In this document: positions 24,923 to 37,700 of the stretch, piece by piece
Layout of the letters: every line of letters begins with the position of its first letter
Numbering within the stretch: the stretch's first letter is position 1
Assembly (NCBI GenBank): GCA_964017145.1
Contig: OZ024847.1
Span: forward strand, 2,480,001-2,544,000
Source of the DNA: Agrocybe praecox
Lineage: Eukaryota > Basidiomycota > Agaricomycetes > Agaricales > Agrocybaceae
Direction: 5' to 3'
Length of the DNA: 64,000 nt
Program-made: the position numbers and the translations under genes
Notes under the pieces: generated by a model
Seen by the model: the letters and a program-made list of their open reading frames with translations, nothing else
What the model was told of the DNA's origin: nothing
The model's database searches: none

Positions 24923-27900
24923 ACCTTTGTTATTTCCCTGGACTCGAGATCGAGAGAGTTCCACAAGTCTGCCTACACTTTTCAATGTTTTTGGCAAAAC
25001 AAAAAAAAGTTCAAGTACCGTTGTTCCATACTTCAGAGTTCATGAGAACACCCGTCGTTATTCGCAAGACTTAGAAAACTGAACCGGCAAGTCTCCGTTA
25101 TCGGCAGATGATGCGACTCCCGATGTGAAGCAAGGACATTTGCTCACAAAAGGATACTTGAGAATAAGAAGGCGCAAAGGACAGGAAACTCGACACATTA
25201 TATAACATAACTCACCAAGTGTATAAGCACTCAATAAAGGTATCGGAACCTGAAAGTACGCTGGCCAGAGTACTTTAAGAGTATGTCTCCACTATGATGA
25301 ACCTCAATAACCGTAGAAGACACAACGAGAATCAATCATGCCTTTCAGGAGTTGGGAGCCAGCTAAGAGTAGCCTCCATCCACGCGCAATAAAGGAGATA
25401 TCATACGATGGGACAAGACATAGAGATATATATAAGGCAAAATTCAATGCGCAGCGTGAGTAGCCATGTCAATCTTCAGCCATGGGTGACTGATATCTTG
25501 TGCAGATATGCTAGAGATCGCATAAAAGACGAACAGTTGAGCCAAATTAATGATGGTAGGTAACTAGTGGAAGGATAAAGAAACGAAAGAAACAGTCACC
25601 CGAAGACGCATAACGGATAATACCGAACTTACACGTGGCTGAGCAATCGGCGTCTCGGCATGCAATAAGAGGTCTGAATTTTTATTGAATTTGCCGAAAA
25701 TTGATAAATGATCTTTGTATAACTTTTATCCGTCTTTTAGATTGTTTGGCCACCGCGCGTGGGAGTACTCAATACCATAGATAAGAAATCAATACGGGTG
25801 CTCAGTGGACGGGCGTCTATTCGCTGTCATCAGCGTCAGGCTTCAGCGTCGCAAATCCGGACAAATTGGCATCGTAATTGAGCTACGGAGTGTGGAATAA
25901 GTCACGAAGACGGTATTTCTTTCAATTAGCACTGATTCGGGCATTTTTTTGGCTTTGGGAATGACTTATGAGTATATGAATGCTAAATTCGTCCCCACTC
26001 AGAAAGTCGAGTGAGATTTTATTTTGGGTTGCCTAGGGTGATAAAGTACGCGCCTCTTCAATGATTAAAACAGAATAACATTCTCTTCACACATCAATCA
26101 ATCTACAGTAATAGCTTGCTTCACTCGTGAACCGGTTCATCACCGCTGGTAAGTTCAAGAAATAATATTAAAACCACCCAGTGCTAACAGAGCCTTAAAA
26201 GGTCACTGTAGTACAAACGTATAATTAAGCTGCATGGTGTATCTTAAACACTAGCCTAGAGCCATGCAGCATCACTACTCAGACACGTTTTATTATGCTG
26301 CCCACTGCTTCTATTACCCCTATTTTGACTCCTAAGTTGATTCTGCTTTCCACCAGCGAGACATTCCGCGTTGTATGCACGCCGCCTTCCTCATACGGGT
26401 GTGTATTCAGGATGTGATATCGATCATGATGGGAAACACGTTGCGCTAATCTAATCTTACTCTCCTCCTTCCCCATAATCTATCCCAAGACAGACGCGGA
26501 ACCATCAAATTCTATTCTTCTTAGACTATCTTCCCCACAGTATGCCGCATTTCTCCTTTTCTTATAGACGTGGTGAGTGAGCATCATCATGCATCACGAT
26601 AGCCACGTAGAGCCTACTGAGTACTAGTAGGAACTAGCTTCTTTCGCACCGAGGTGGATCAGACTTGTTCTTCGTGCCCTTCGTGTTGAACTACCTAACG
26701 ATAATCATCGAGACTTGCGAAATACAAAGTTAAAGATGAGCGGCGAGGAGCAGAATTACCTCCCCGAACTCGCTGGTATTACAATTTCCGAAGCTGATCA
26801 CCTTATCTAGTGGTGGCAGGAGGTGATACTAGATATTACATGCACGTTCTCTACCCTGCTCTGCTACTTCAACCACCGTCACAGCGGCTTTATCACCTAT
26901 GCTTGTGTATCTGTCTCTCTTTACTTTATCACTCGCTCACTCACGATTGAATACATCAATGAAATAGTCCGACCCGGTGGCTCGTACCCTCATCTGCGGT
27001 ATAATATTCCCGTCATCGACACGGTACATTCTAGCTCATCTATTTCCGTCGGTCCTTTATTCAAGGTCCTCCGGTTCTTGTACCACACGCCTTGTGTATG
27101 TACGGACAAAGGAAAACCTATTTAGTTCTTCCCCGCACTTCTGAAGATAAGCCCTTTCACATAGTCTATGTTTAGCAAACCCTCGACAAAGTCGTCACCC
27201 ATGAATATTAAGCTGCCGTGGTGCCATGTTCCAATACAAAGGGATACATGATACAGTCCTTGTACATTAGTGCGTTCGTGCTCCTTATCTGCGAAACGTA
27301 AGTCTATATCCATTAATCCATTTTTTTCATGAAGTCGATGGGTATCTATACAGAACACAGATGTAATATTAAAATAAGAATAACGGCATTATTCGAATCG
27401 AAACCTGGTGCCCGAAACTTGGCGGGCCTCTATAGGCTTCTGGCATACACTCGACCGGACTTCTTATTACTCTATTACTGTTTCTCGTCTCGAATTCATA
27501 TAGCTATGTCATGTGGTTGTTTGTTAGTGTTATTTCTCTCCGACTCGTTCACCCGTCCACAAACCATAAGTCATCAGCTCAAGCTCAAGGTCCATTTTCT
27601 AAAGCCCAGCCAAGTCATTTCTATCCATTCATTCAGGAACCTGGACTCGTGCGATACCTAATAATTAGCTTTCGGGTCTACTGCGATGTACATAACCTGC
27701 ACAATACGCTCCCGCAGTGCGCACAACGGCGAGAAGCACAGAACGACCATCCATTAAACAAGCATCGTGCTCGCAAGACTTTCAGCTACTGCGCGGAGCG
27801 AGGTCAACATGCACGTAGCTGCAAGAGCTGCAGAAGCAGCAAACGCTAACTTGTCCTCCATGCCCATCTTAATCTATGAATAGATCCTTACGGTCTTCGA

Positions 27901-28860
27901 GACAATGGTTAATAGCGGGCTGTATATTATATCGACGCCACAAGCATATCATCAGTCCAGCCATATGACAAAGTCTCAGCCCCATACATCCATTATCACG
28001 AGTAGTTAGCTTCTTTTTAGAAGTGATCGTGCTTAATGAATGAATAGAAAGATCTAAGAAATAGGACAGGAGGGTTTGTGCCCTTTTTTCGTGTTATCAA
28101 AGGCTAATCCATATGGTTTATACTTATAAGAACGATGAGAGAATTATGAATCATGATGTTCGAATGAATGAATGAGTTCGGACACGCTAGATTAAAAAAA
28201 GAATTTGCCTGGAAGGAGTATACTTACCTGACGAAGGGGAAGTCCTCAAATTTCAAGCTCCATGTGTCTATTATATAGACAGATTCATGCATGTCAAGCA
28301 CTCCAGAATAAAAATGAACCCTTACTGAACTACACTGTCTGCCTAACTGCCAGCGAACCAACCGGCCAAAGAGAACGTTATTTCCGGCGAAATGAGAATT
28401 CCTAACTTCCTAAATGTCTTAATGTGCGTATTTAATCAAGAATCCTCATCGAAGCCCCGAAACCGCCGAAACATAGAATCTCGCATGCATCCTCCCCGTT
28501 CCTGCTGCACCTCTAACGTCCTTTCACCTTCACGGTGACGAAAGCGTTCACTTTTGGCCATACTCACGTGGGATTATTATCTAATCTAATCTTATCTAGG
28601 TACAGCCGCTGAAACGTGCATGTCAATCGCACGAGCCGACGTGGGGGTTTAAAAAAATCAACCTTGTGGATCCAGCGCTTTTAGCGCCTGGTTTCTTGAT
28701 GGTGCCTGGACCTGGCGCAGAGTATCGTACCCGCGTATTACTTATGCGTCCAAGTGTTGACCTCAGGAATTTTATCATTGCCGAAGTTCTTGGTTAAATT
28801 TCAACTCATTGAATCTCTCACACACGAAAAAGAAGCAATGACAAAATATATTACTATACT
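24923..28860. other. Gene-poor interval
   Basis: No gene, RNA or repeat could be supported over these 3.9 kb. Open frames are at most about 110 codons, have no recognisable domain, and do not link through plausible splice sites into a longer product. The region differs from the repeated unit of the left arm and marks the array boundary. Confidence 0.5.
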
Positions 28861-31600
28861 ACCTACTAATCCAAACAAGAAAAAGAAACCAATAGCAACA
28901 AATATCGAAATAAGGTACTTTCGGAATATATAGCACCCATAGGCGCCAAAAAAAAAAGAAGAGGAAAATGTGTCCAGGGGGCAGGGGTATCACCGGTAAT
29001 AATAGGAAATGACGACGATGACGAAGATCGATCATACATATACGATGTTAGAAAAAGAAGAAAGGGCATGTGGGGCATAGGCGAAAAGAAAGGGACATAG
29101 GAGAGGAAGGAAGTTGGAAAAAAGAAACCCCGGCATACGTATTACTTGGGTGGGTGAAGAAGTACTCCAAAATAATAGAAAAGCGTGATAACAACGTACG
29201 TGCGTACACGTACAAAGGGTGGGTTAATAAAAAAGCGATATATAAGATGAAATACGAAAATGAAGAAATGCGAAGAGAAACTGTGCTACAACGAGACGAG
29301 ACGAGACGAGACTGGAAACTAGAAAAATCTATAGGTGGTATCATATATATATAACAAGGACAAGCACCCGTAGGCGCTAAGAGGAAAAAGGAGTAAAAAA
29401 AGCGAAAAAAGACGATGGGACAGGGATGGATATGGATGACGGTGATAGATACATGAATACGTGGTGAGAGCACATCATATGAGCTCAACGCTCAGAATGG
29501 TATGGGTATGGATTGCACCAGGACGCAGAATATCGTCACTGATAGGCGTGGATGGATGGATGGGCAAAGGGTATATCGTGATCGACATCGACGAAATAAA
29601 TATATTTCATGTCTGGTCGTTTTTTTGGGGTCGTGTTCGTATATGACAAAAAAAGGGGTTCGTTACTGATTTATGGGTTTTGTGTGTGTTGTGGGTGAAT
29701 GCGTGCGTGCGCACAGGCTGCAGCTCGATCGAATAGTTGCTTGTTTGTTTGGTTGGTCGATCAAGCTACAGCCAGTCGGGGTCGTCGTCGTCGTCGACAA
29801 GATAAATTGGTGGTATAGAATGGATATTTTGATTTTTTTTGCTTCATTCTTGTCGACCCACTTCGCCTTCAAGTGTGCATGCACCACGCGTCAAAGTCAT
29901 GATATTTCTTGTTGTTATTATTGTTGCTGCTCGCGAATCCGCATCCGATCTTCGAACGTCGGAACGAAAGTGAGGAAAAAAAGTTCGCGAATTTTTCGAA
30001 TTTTTTTCTTGATTGATTTGGTTGGTCGGGCTATCGCACTTCGAAAACCCAACTCGCTTTTGTTGTTTGGTTGATTTGGTTTGGGTTTTGTGTTGATTAT
30101 TGATGTTTTTGTCGATGACGATGACGGCAATGACGATGGAGGTGGCGGTAATGTGGAAGAAGGCAGAGACGACACCGACGGAGGATGACGACAATGGTGA
30201 TGGTGATATAAAGACACCGACGCCGAAGACGACGAAGGGCTTAATTTACTGATAACAGTATTTTTTTTTGGGGGTGCGGAGGGTGAGCGTGATGTGAGGT
30301 AGGAGAGTAGGTGGAGGGATAGGGAGGCGAAAAAAGAAAGAAAAAAAAGGTAAGAAAAAGAAAAGAAAAAGGCACCAAAAAAGAAGAAAAAAAAGAAAAA
30401 CCAATCGGCCCGAATCCGTTCTGTTCATAGACATCTCGTTTCGTCTCGTCACGTCCAAGTCCTACGTCCTCTAATAACCGGTCCTCGAATAAAACGGCCA
30501 ATCCACGGACGGACGGATCTTCCACAAGAGCGAGCGAGCGTCATCGATAAACCAGAGCTAAGGAGCGTGGCGTCATCGATAAACCAAGGCGAAGGAGCGA
30601 GCGAGCGAACGACAGTGTCATCGATTATCCAGCACATCGCACATCGCATCACATCACATCCATCGATTCTTTCCGATACCGATGGACACGACGGGACGAA
30701 AATGCACTCAGCACCCATCCGAATCCCGACCCGAAAGAGAAAAGGAGCAGGCTTCGAAGGCACCGACCACCCGGAACGAGGAACGTCGACCAACGGCAGC
30801 GGTAAAGGATCGACGAGACGAGGGGCAGACCACCACCGATAGACACGTAGGTACGTGGGTGAACAAGTCCAGAGACCTTTGATTCGGTCCTTTCTTCCTT
30901 TCTTCTTTCTTGAAAACCTAAAAACATCTCCCAAATTCTATAATATCGAAAGAGCATTCCAATAAATAGCACAATAAAAATAGTCGAAAAGAGGGGAAAA
31001 AAAAATCAGCCTAAACCGTTCTTCCAGATAACAAGACAGAGCAAAAGTAAAAATATAAGAGCGATTATTAAAAGGGAGGAGGCATGAAGAAGCATAAACA
31101 TAGACATAGGAAGGGGTAGTGATAATGGTGCAAACGGAAATGGAGATGAAGGGTAGGACACGAAGAAGAAAAAAAGAGAAAAAAAAGTCGACATACGATA
31201 AAAAAAGCAAAGAAACGCGATACGATGCAGATGAGCTATAAAAGCCATGGATGGATCGAAATCGCAGTTATCTCGATTTTCCTTGAAATTAACGCATTGC
31301 AGTCGTTTTGGTGTTTCGTCGGTCGTGTTGGCGTTGCGTTTGTATGCTTTTGACCGACGAAGGTTACGTTATCAGACACGAATCATGTTTGAGGATGGTG
31401 GTGATAGTGGCAGAGACGGAGACGGAGGAGAGGGCGAAGGCAGAGACGAAGGTGTTGTCGATGCCGAAGACGGGGAGGAGGAAAGAGAAGAGAAGAAAGG
31501 ACGAGGAAGGGAGGGACACCAGCACAGCTGGATCAACGGGGGAAAAGAAGAAAGAAAGCTACCTACGAATTAACTAACTAACTAGAAAAACATATCCAGA
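28861..31600. other. Low-complexity, purine-rich interval downstream of the RING gene
   Basis: The plus strand is strongly purine-rich (AAAAAGAGAAAAAA-type tracts), with an ACGAG pentanucleotide run near 29292-29312 and GATGACGATG-like tracts near 30115-30240. The part 29925-30540 is the source or partner of the duplicated block at 342-935. No coding region is convincing. Any transcript would more likely be untranslated sequence of the minus-strand RING gene, but that cannot be shown here. Confidence 0.5.
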
Positions 31601-32209
31601 AATCCAACATAGCGCTAAAAGAAAAACGATCCAAACGATACTGAGACATGGCGAGAGAGAGAGTAATTAAAAGTAAATACGTAATGGTGAAGCACGTAGG
31701 TAAAGTATAAGACACAGTAACTAGCTAGGTACTATAAAATCATGGTAAATGCAGGTGACAATGAGACATAAGAGAAACAGAAACATGAGGACGTGGATGG
31801 ACTGGGAGGGAGAAGGGAAGTGGATGGGATGAAACGAGACATGGATCATGAAGAGAAAAAAAAGAGAAAGAAAAAAAATGAAAAACAGAAAAAAACGAGA
31901 CTGGGTAGGGAATCATGACGTAAGAAATATCATGGATGGATGGATGGATGGTTGGGGAATGATGTTGATGGAGAGAAAGGAAAAACGAGTCTATCATCAG
32001 AGAGAGGAAACGTAACCGGAAAGCAATGTATCAAAGCAGCAGGCAGGAGATAGGTAGGCAGGAAAGCGGACGATAGGGGAAGTCGTAGTGTTATGGATGG
32101 GGTATGGATGAATGGTATCCAAAAGAAAATGTCCGAAAAATGGATCTAGCAAATAAAAAAAACGTGGAAGAGGAAAATCCAGAAAGAGCCGCACGGAACA
32201 CCCTCCAAT
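31601..32209. other. RING-gene 3' flank with simple repeats
   Basis: There is no gene. A GGATGGATGGATGG run lies at about 31935-31953, with several GATGG-rich stretches around it. This is the immediate downstream side of the minus-strand RING gene. Confidence 0.45.
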
Positions 32210-34159
32210 CTAAGTAAACCGACTCATAAACCCACCAACCCTCGAAGGAGGCCTGACACTTGCACTCCTGTTCATGCCCATACCGAGCCCCAGCTTGTCC
32301 CTTCCATCACGCGCCGGATGGACGACAAAATCGTCATCCGCCGCATGCTGGTGCTGGTGCGTATGCCCATGCGTAGAAGGTATCCAACGCTCGTGCGCGT
32401 CTGCCTTTTCCTCGCTCGTGCTGCGGGTCATCATCTTAGGCGGAGACGGGGGAGTAGAGAGACGACGAGGCTTGGGAGGGATAAGCGGGGCAGGCGTCTG
32501 CGTGCGGTGTTGCATTGACGCGGAGGTGGGTGCGGGTGTAGCGTAGCGTGAGGGGATGGAAGGTACTGGAGGTGCACCATATACCGACGAGGACAAAGAC
32601 ACCGACGCAGATTGGTAGTGCGATGATGGTGTCGGTGTCTGAGAGCGCAGAGAGGGTGTATGAGAGCGCATGGAAGATGCATGGGACAAACCAGGCCCAG
32701 GTGTGTGCGAGCGCGGTATAGAATGTGGAAGAGCTGCTGCAGCTGCTGATGCAGAGGACAATCCTGGGCCAGGAGTGTGGGATCTCGGGGACACGCCAGG
32801 TGTGTGAGATCTTGGAATTGTCGGTGCGGGTGTATGGGAGCGAGTGGGTGACACGGGAGTGGAATGTGAGTGGGTCATGGAGGGGGTCATTGGGCGGGAA
32901 GACATGGATGCGGAGCGGATGTGCATGCCATTGAGTCTGGACAGCGGCGAGGTGGCGCCTGAGCTCGTTGACGATGGGAACTCTCTCTGTGGCGTGCTGA
33001 ACGGTGCTGGCGATGGTGTTGGCGATGTTGGGGCTGTCGTTGATTCAGGGACAGAAACGCCAAGCGTGGTAGCGAGAGCGCGCAATTGACCGACTTCCTG
33101 GCGTAATTGTTGGCATTCTTGGGCTTTCGTGTTGTACTGGGATCGCTAAAAATAAAACCATAAGTTCTTTGTCACTTTTTTTTTCATTCTTGTCGGGCAT
33201 GGACTTACGTATCTAAAGGCAGATATTAGTCACCGTAAAATGGAGAAGAGAGAGGATTACACACCTTCGGGACTCTGCTTCCAGTTTGTCGGTCTGTATT
33301 TCGAGATCTTCGATTTTATTTTTCATGTTGACTTCGGCAGCCTTGGAAGCCTTGCTCGCGTCCGAATGCGCGACATGATTCATGAGAATAGCGCGTAAGA
33401 GAGCAGCGCTGAGGAATAGCGATGAGGTCTGTCATGATTCGTTAGTAATCCGCTCGAGTCAAGCAACAGCGCAAAGTCCGGAGGAATGGACAAAAGGGGA
33501 AACTTGAAAAAAAAGTTTGTGGGCGTAGGGTTACGCACGTCTAAAAATATATGCGCATACATGAAAAAAAAAAAAAAAGCCCCCGCAACGAAGACGATAA
33601 TGGTATTGCCAGCGAGGGGGGGAATAACAATGGTAGCAGACACTCACCAGTTCATCCTTCTCCAGCTTCAACCACTCTTCGAGTTCCTTGTACAGAGAAG
33701 AAACCTCCTCAACGGAACATTTTTTGGCAGCAACCTTTGCGACTCTGTCTTCTAACCTGCGGACCTCAATTCTGACTTTGCCGCCTCCTCCGTTAAGCAG
33801 CTGTTGGGTTTTCCTTTGGAGCATTTCGGTGCTAAAGTCCGTGAGTGTTTCGATAGCAGGAACTCTTCGTGGGGTGCTCCATCCGGAAGTCGTGAAATCC
33901 ATACGAATGAGACGCGCGGAATCGGTGGTGAATTGTTCGCGACAGAAGGGGCATACAGGCGCAAGCCGAGGAGAGGTTTTCTCGACGATGGTTTCGCAAC
34001 AGCTTGCACAGAGGACATGGCCTGTAAAAAGCATGAATAAAATCGAGAAAACGAGTAAAAGGCATATTACGCACCACATGGAATAGAGTGTGGTAGTTTT
34101 TGAGGACCATATTCCTCTGCACAAACATCGCAAGCACATCCGGGGGCGAGAGTAAGCAT
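32210..34159 (-). CDS. RING-finger/coiled-coil protein, probable E3 ligase-like
   Basis: The model reads five exons on the minus strand, 34159-34075, 34021-33648, 33428-33265, 33212-33209 (4 nt) and 33145-32210, totalling 520 aa. Residues 10-55 form a C3HC4 RING: C10-x2-C13, C28-x-H30, C33-x2-C36, C52-x2-C55. A helical and coiled-coil region spans about 100-235 (LYKELEEWLKLEKDE; IEDLEIQTDKLEAESRR; QECQQLRQEVGQLRALA). The remainder is a Ser/Pro/Thr-rich, probably disordered tail with repeated SHTPG motifs. RING proteins generally bridge E2 enzymes and substrates; the substrate here is unknown. The ATG at 34159 lies nine codons before the RING, and an in-frame upstream extension is possible but proline-rich and less likely. 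Part of the last exon was duplicated at 891-1455. Confidence 0.82.
33209..33212 (-). other. 4-nt micro-exon (ATAC) of the RING gene
   Basis: Exon 3 ends in phase 2 (…CGA AG). The final exon must be read CGA TCC CAG to open its 312-codon frame. Splicing exon 3 directly to it shifts the frame. Between them, on the minus strand, CCTTTAG|ATAC|GTAAGTCC gives a perfect acceptor, four bases, and a strong donor. Those four bases restore the phase (AG+A, TAC). Confidence 0.75.
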
Positions 34160-34740
34160 TGCGCCTGAACTGAATTTTTTATGGAAAGAAATGGTGGGAG
34201 ACGCTGCAGCAAAGCAAAGAGGACTCAACGGGCGGGGTTGGAGGGGAGGAGGGAAAGGGCGGGAGGGGAGGGAGGGAGGTGGTGAGTACCAAGATGCTTT
34301 GAATGGGCGAAGGGGAGAAAAATGTCGACCAGAGTGAGGAATCATCAATAAATAGCTCGCGTTGATCTGTTATCCCGATTCGGACAATCAGCCAAACAAC
34401 ATGCTCCTTTAATTTCCTCAAGCGAACCGATTATATTTTCTGTTCACTCCGTAAAACCGAACCACCCATGGTTCGCTTCTAACCAGATAATCGCTTCTTA
34501 CCAGATAACAGTCTGAGGCTTCACAATACACAATGAACAATGCACAGAAATGCCCAAATCCCAAAAAGGCAATTTCCCGAGTCAAGTCCGCTCCCTCTGA
34601 AAAATTCCCACGCGGCGGTCGCTGAAACACGAGGCTCACTCCCATGATGCGGCTTTGACGTGGCTGGCCGGTCCAATCATACCCGCCTCTTCACCGTCTT
34701 TTTTTCGCAGAATTTCTGCCCCCTAAAAATTACTTCGTCC
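34160..34740 (-). promoter_or_regulatory. RING-gene upstream region
   Basis: This is the 5' flank of the minus-strand RING gene. On the coding strand it is pyrimidine-rich just upstream of the ATG (CCTCCCTCCCCTCCCG-type tract at about 34255-34285), a common feature of fungal leaders. No specific regulatory site is claimed. Confidence 0.35.
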
Positions 34741-37700
34741 GATGGTACATACTCTTGTAAGTTGTGCTTTAGCCTCTAATGTAACGCCACCGCCGTCCTT
34801 CACAAAAGCTAGTCCTGACTCCTCACACGCCGCCCATGTCCATTGTCTTGTCCATCCATCCATCCATCTATGTCTCCCGAAGACCGACTCGACGTTCCCA
34901 GGGTAAAAATGTGATAGTATCCTGCTTTCCCGACTTTCCATCCTTGCAAACTTACTTCACTCAAGTACTGAGCTCAACAAACTCAAGGGCCAAGGGCATA
35001 CAGATCGGAGTTATAGACATCACACCATCATTCCATCGCTACGCTACGTTACCCTTCATATGCTGCTACCGGCGGTACGTTGATAGAGTATAAATACCTT
35101 GCTCAGTAGCGCCATCACGCTAAAACTGTTCCCATCCTCAGAGAAAAAAATTTTGTCAGTAGGTTTGATCAGTTTAACTTTCGTGAGTGATGGTTTGAAC
35201 TGGGACATTGCTTTGCTGTTCTCGATATCAAGGAAAGTATAAAGTATGATATGACATAGCCGCTACTCATCGACTCGACTCAACTCACAGATACATCATA
35301 TCCATATGTTCACAGCAAGTATAACACACCTTTGTTTTTCTCAAACACGACAGAAAACATACATATGTTCCGTCATTCATTCATTCACCCGCTCTGTGCT
35401 ATGTATACATATACGCGCTCTGTCAAAATTCATTCCTCCATTCGTTCTGCGAATATGGTAGGTACGTAAGGATTAATTAAGTCATCCTCCTTCCTTTTTT
35501 CTTCTCTTTCACCCACATCCATCTACGACTCCGGTAAATATCTCACGCTCTTGTTTTTTTCTTTCATCCCTTTCATTCTCATTCTGTCATATTCTGTCGT
35601 CTACCACCTACATCGAGTCGCCTTCCACTAGGTATTCCTCCCTTATCACACACACATAACCACAAAACCGTACGCCCTTTCAGTAATACAAACAAACTTT
35701 CTCCGCGGTACGTCGAAAATTTTAGCGATGCCTCCTTCCCACTTATTCGCACCGACATTATCACTATCACTCTCAGCACAGCACACCAACTCAAACTCTT
35801 CCGCGACTCCGCTCATTAACGAAGCGCGTATCAGCGCGTATCATCCTCGCCTGCACTAAAAAAAATTAAAAATACTATCGCGTTAGCGTATGTACACCAC
35901 AATCCTTGGCATACTCTAGTACCTACCTACTCTTACCCTAACCCACTCGGCCGAGTCTATCCCATCCCATAAATAACCAAACTCTTATGTACGTACATAC
36001 ATCTACAAAAACGGCAAAATTTCCCATCCACGTTCACATAAAGATATCGCGTAGCCTAAGCGTACGTACACAACGGTATTTTCGAATTTTCGAAGAAAAA
36101 GTCGCCGTTCGGCTCGTGCGCCTCGAGGTTGGGCGGTGTGGACTTTTTTATTGGTTTTTGAATTTAGTTCCCGCGCAATGGCATGACCAAAGACTCGAGG
36201 ACGGCGCAATAAATAACTTTAACCTGCGTCAACTTGAACGTCAAGGTGATGTGTATTTGATATTGTCAAGGGTTTTTTTTCTCTCGTGTTGGGGTGACGA
36301 CATTGTAGGGTACCAACAAAAGCATCGAACCCCCACGAAAGGCGCATAATCGAATTGCAAGGCTTTATGCACATACACAATTATCTATCTTTGCACGCTC
36401 ATCTGTAATACCGTACTTGGCGCACCTAAGCCGCAAATATTCCCACTGACCGCACCCGAAGTGCGCATTACGAGATGGATGATGATTATTATCACCTTGC
36501 TCACTTCGCCGAGGTTCAAGTTTATAATCCCCAACCCAATCCGCACCCGCCTTCCCACACTCACTCATCACTCTACTCTACTTTAATCCATCCACTTCAT
36601 TCTCATTCCAAGTTACAAACAAACGGCTGAATAATCATAATCATATCCCCGACATCCCGAGTCCGGATCCCGACGTTCCCGCGCATGGTATAGTACGTAC
36701 GCCGTACGGCATGCCGCGCGTACTTTCTTTCTCCCTATAGTAAGTAATCTTATTAGGGCAAGTCCCTTCCGACTCAAAGTTCCTCCCGACCCGAAGAGAA
36801 ATGTATTTAGGAAATACTGCGGGAAGAAAAAGGAAAAGAAGGAAGGAAAGGAAGGGATTAATGCGTACGTACGTGGGTATCATTGATCCTACCGAGTACC
36901 TAGTAATGCTGAGCCTGATCCCTTGCAATAATGAAGGTCGGCGCTAATCCAGGTCCGTCTATCCGTCGTACATAGAACGCGTATGTGTACGCGTAAGCCC
37001 AAGTTGCTCGCTTGTTCGGTACTACGATGCGGATAATGTTAATTTACATGTGTAATAAAAGGGGTGTAACAGGTCCAAGCTGAGAGAGGTTGCACATAAC
37101 AGGGAACTTTCATCTCTTCTTTCTCATTCTCATTTCATTCACCTTAAAATTACTAATAGCAGTGGAGTCAACGGTTAGCGCCTTAGCCCGGTCAGGGTTG
37201 GTAACGTTACATACATACTTAAGTCCGCTTCAAACCGTGATGCCGATCGTGATGCGCCCTCCTGTTCAAATTTAATTTCATCGAACGTTCCATTCCGTTC
37301 TGCCTGTCGATGTGGTTGTGCGCACTCCGTCGGGAGTGGATTATTATAATTCATACCGACTGTGCCCGGTGAATGTGCTTTGCGCGCTGTATCAGCATTA
37401 CTACATATCATTATCGTTATCATTATCTACTATGACTCCCCCCAGTCCATTGCATCATTGACATCATCACCATCATCACCAAGAAACAATCTGTCGGGAT
37501 GTCGACGAAGCGCAAGCCAGAAACAGAATGGTTGTTTGTGCGGGACTCCAGGGTTGGTATCCATGCATGTATCCATTTAAATATACAATTGTCATCATGA
37601 TTTGCGAATGCACAATCACGGTATATATTTCTGTGCCCTCGTAAGTCGTGCATAGACCATGATTGGAGTCCGCAACGAAAGGCCAAGGCCGACTTAGACA

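Noticed and set aside
26823..27849. Consecutive open frames of about 100 codons in the gene-poor interval
   Set aside because: They do not join through plausible splice sites and show no motif. Their lengths are as expected by chance.
29461..30217. Open frames on both strands in the purine-rich tract downstream of the RING gene
   Set aside because: Composition follows simple repeats (GATGACG, AAAAG). No domain is seen and there is no conservation beyond the duplicated segment.
31247..31577. Glu/Gly/Arg-rich frame that could be a charged disordered protein
   Set aside because: The amino-acid bias mirrors GGAGAGG-type nucleotide repeats and no start or exon context supports it.
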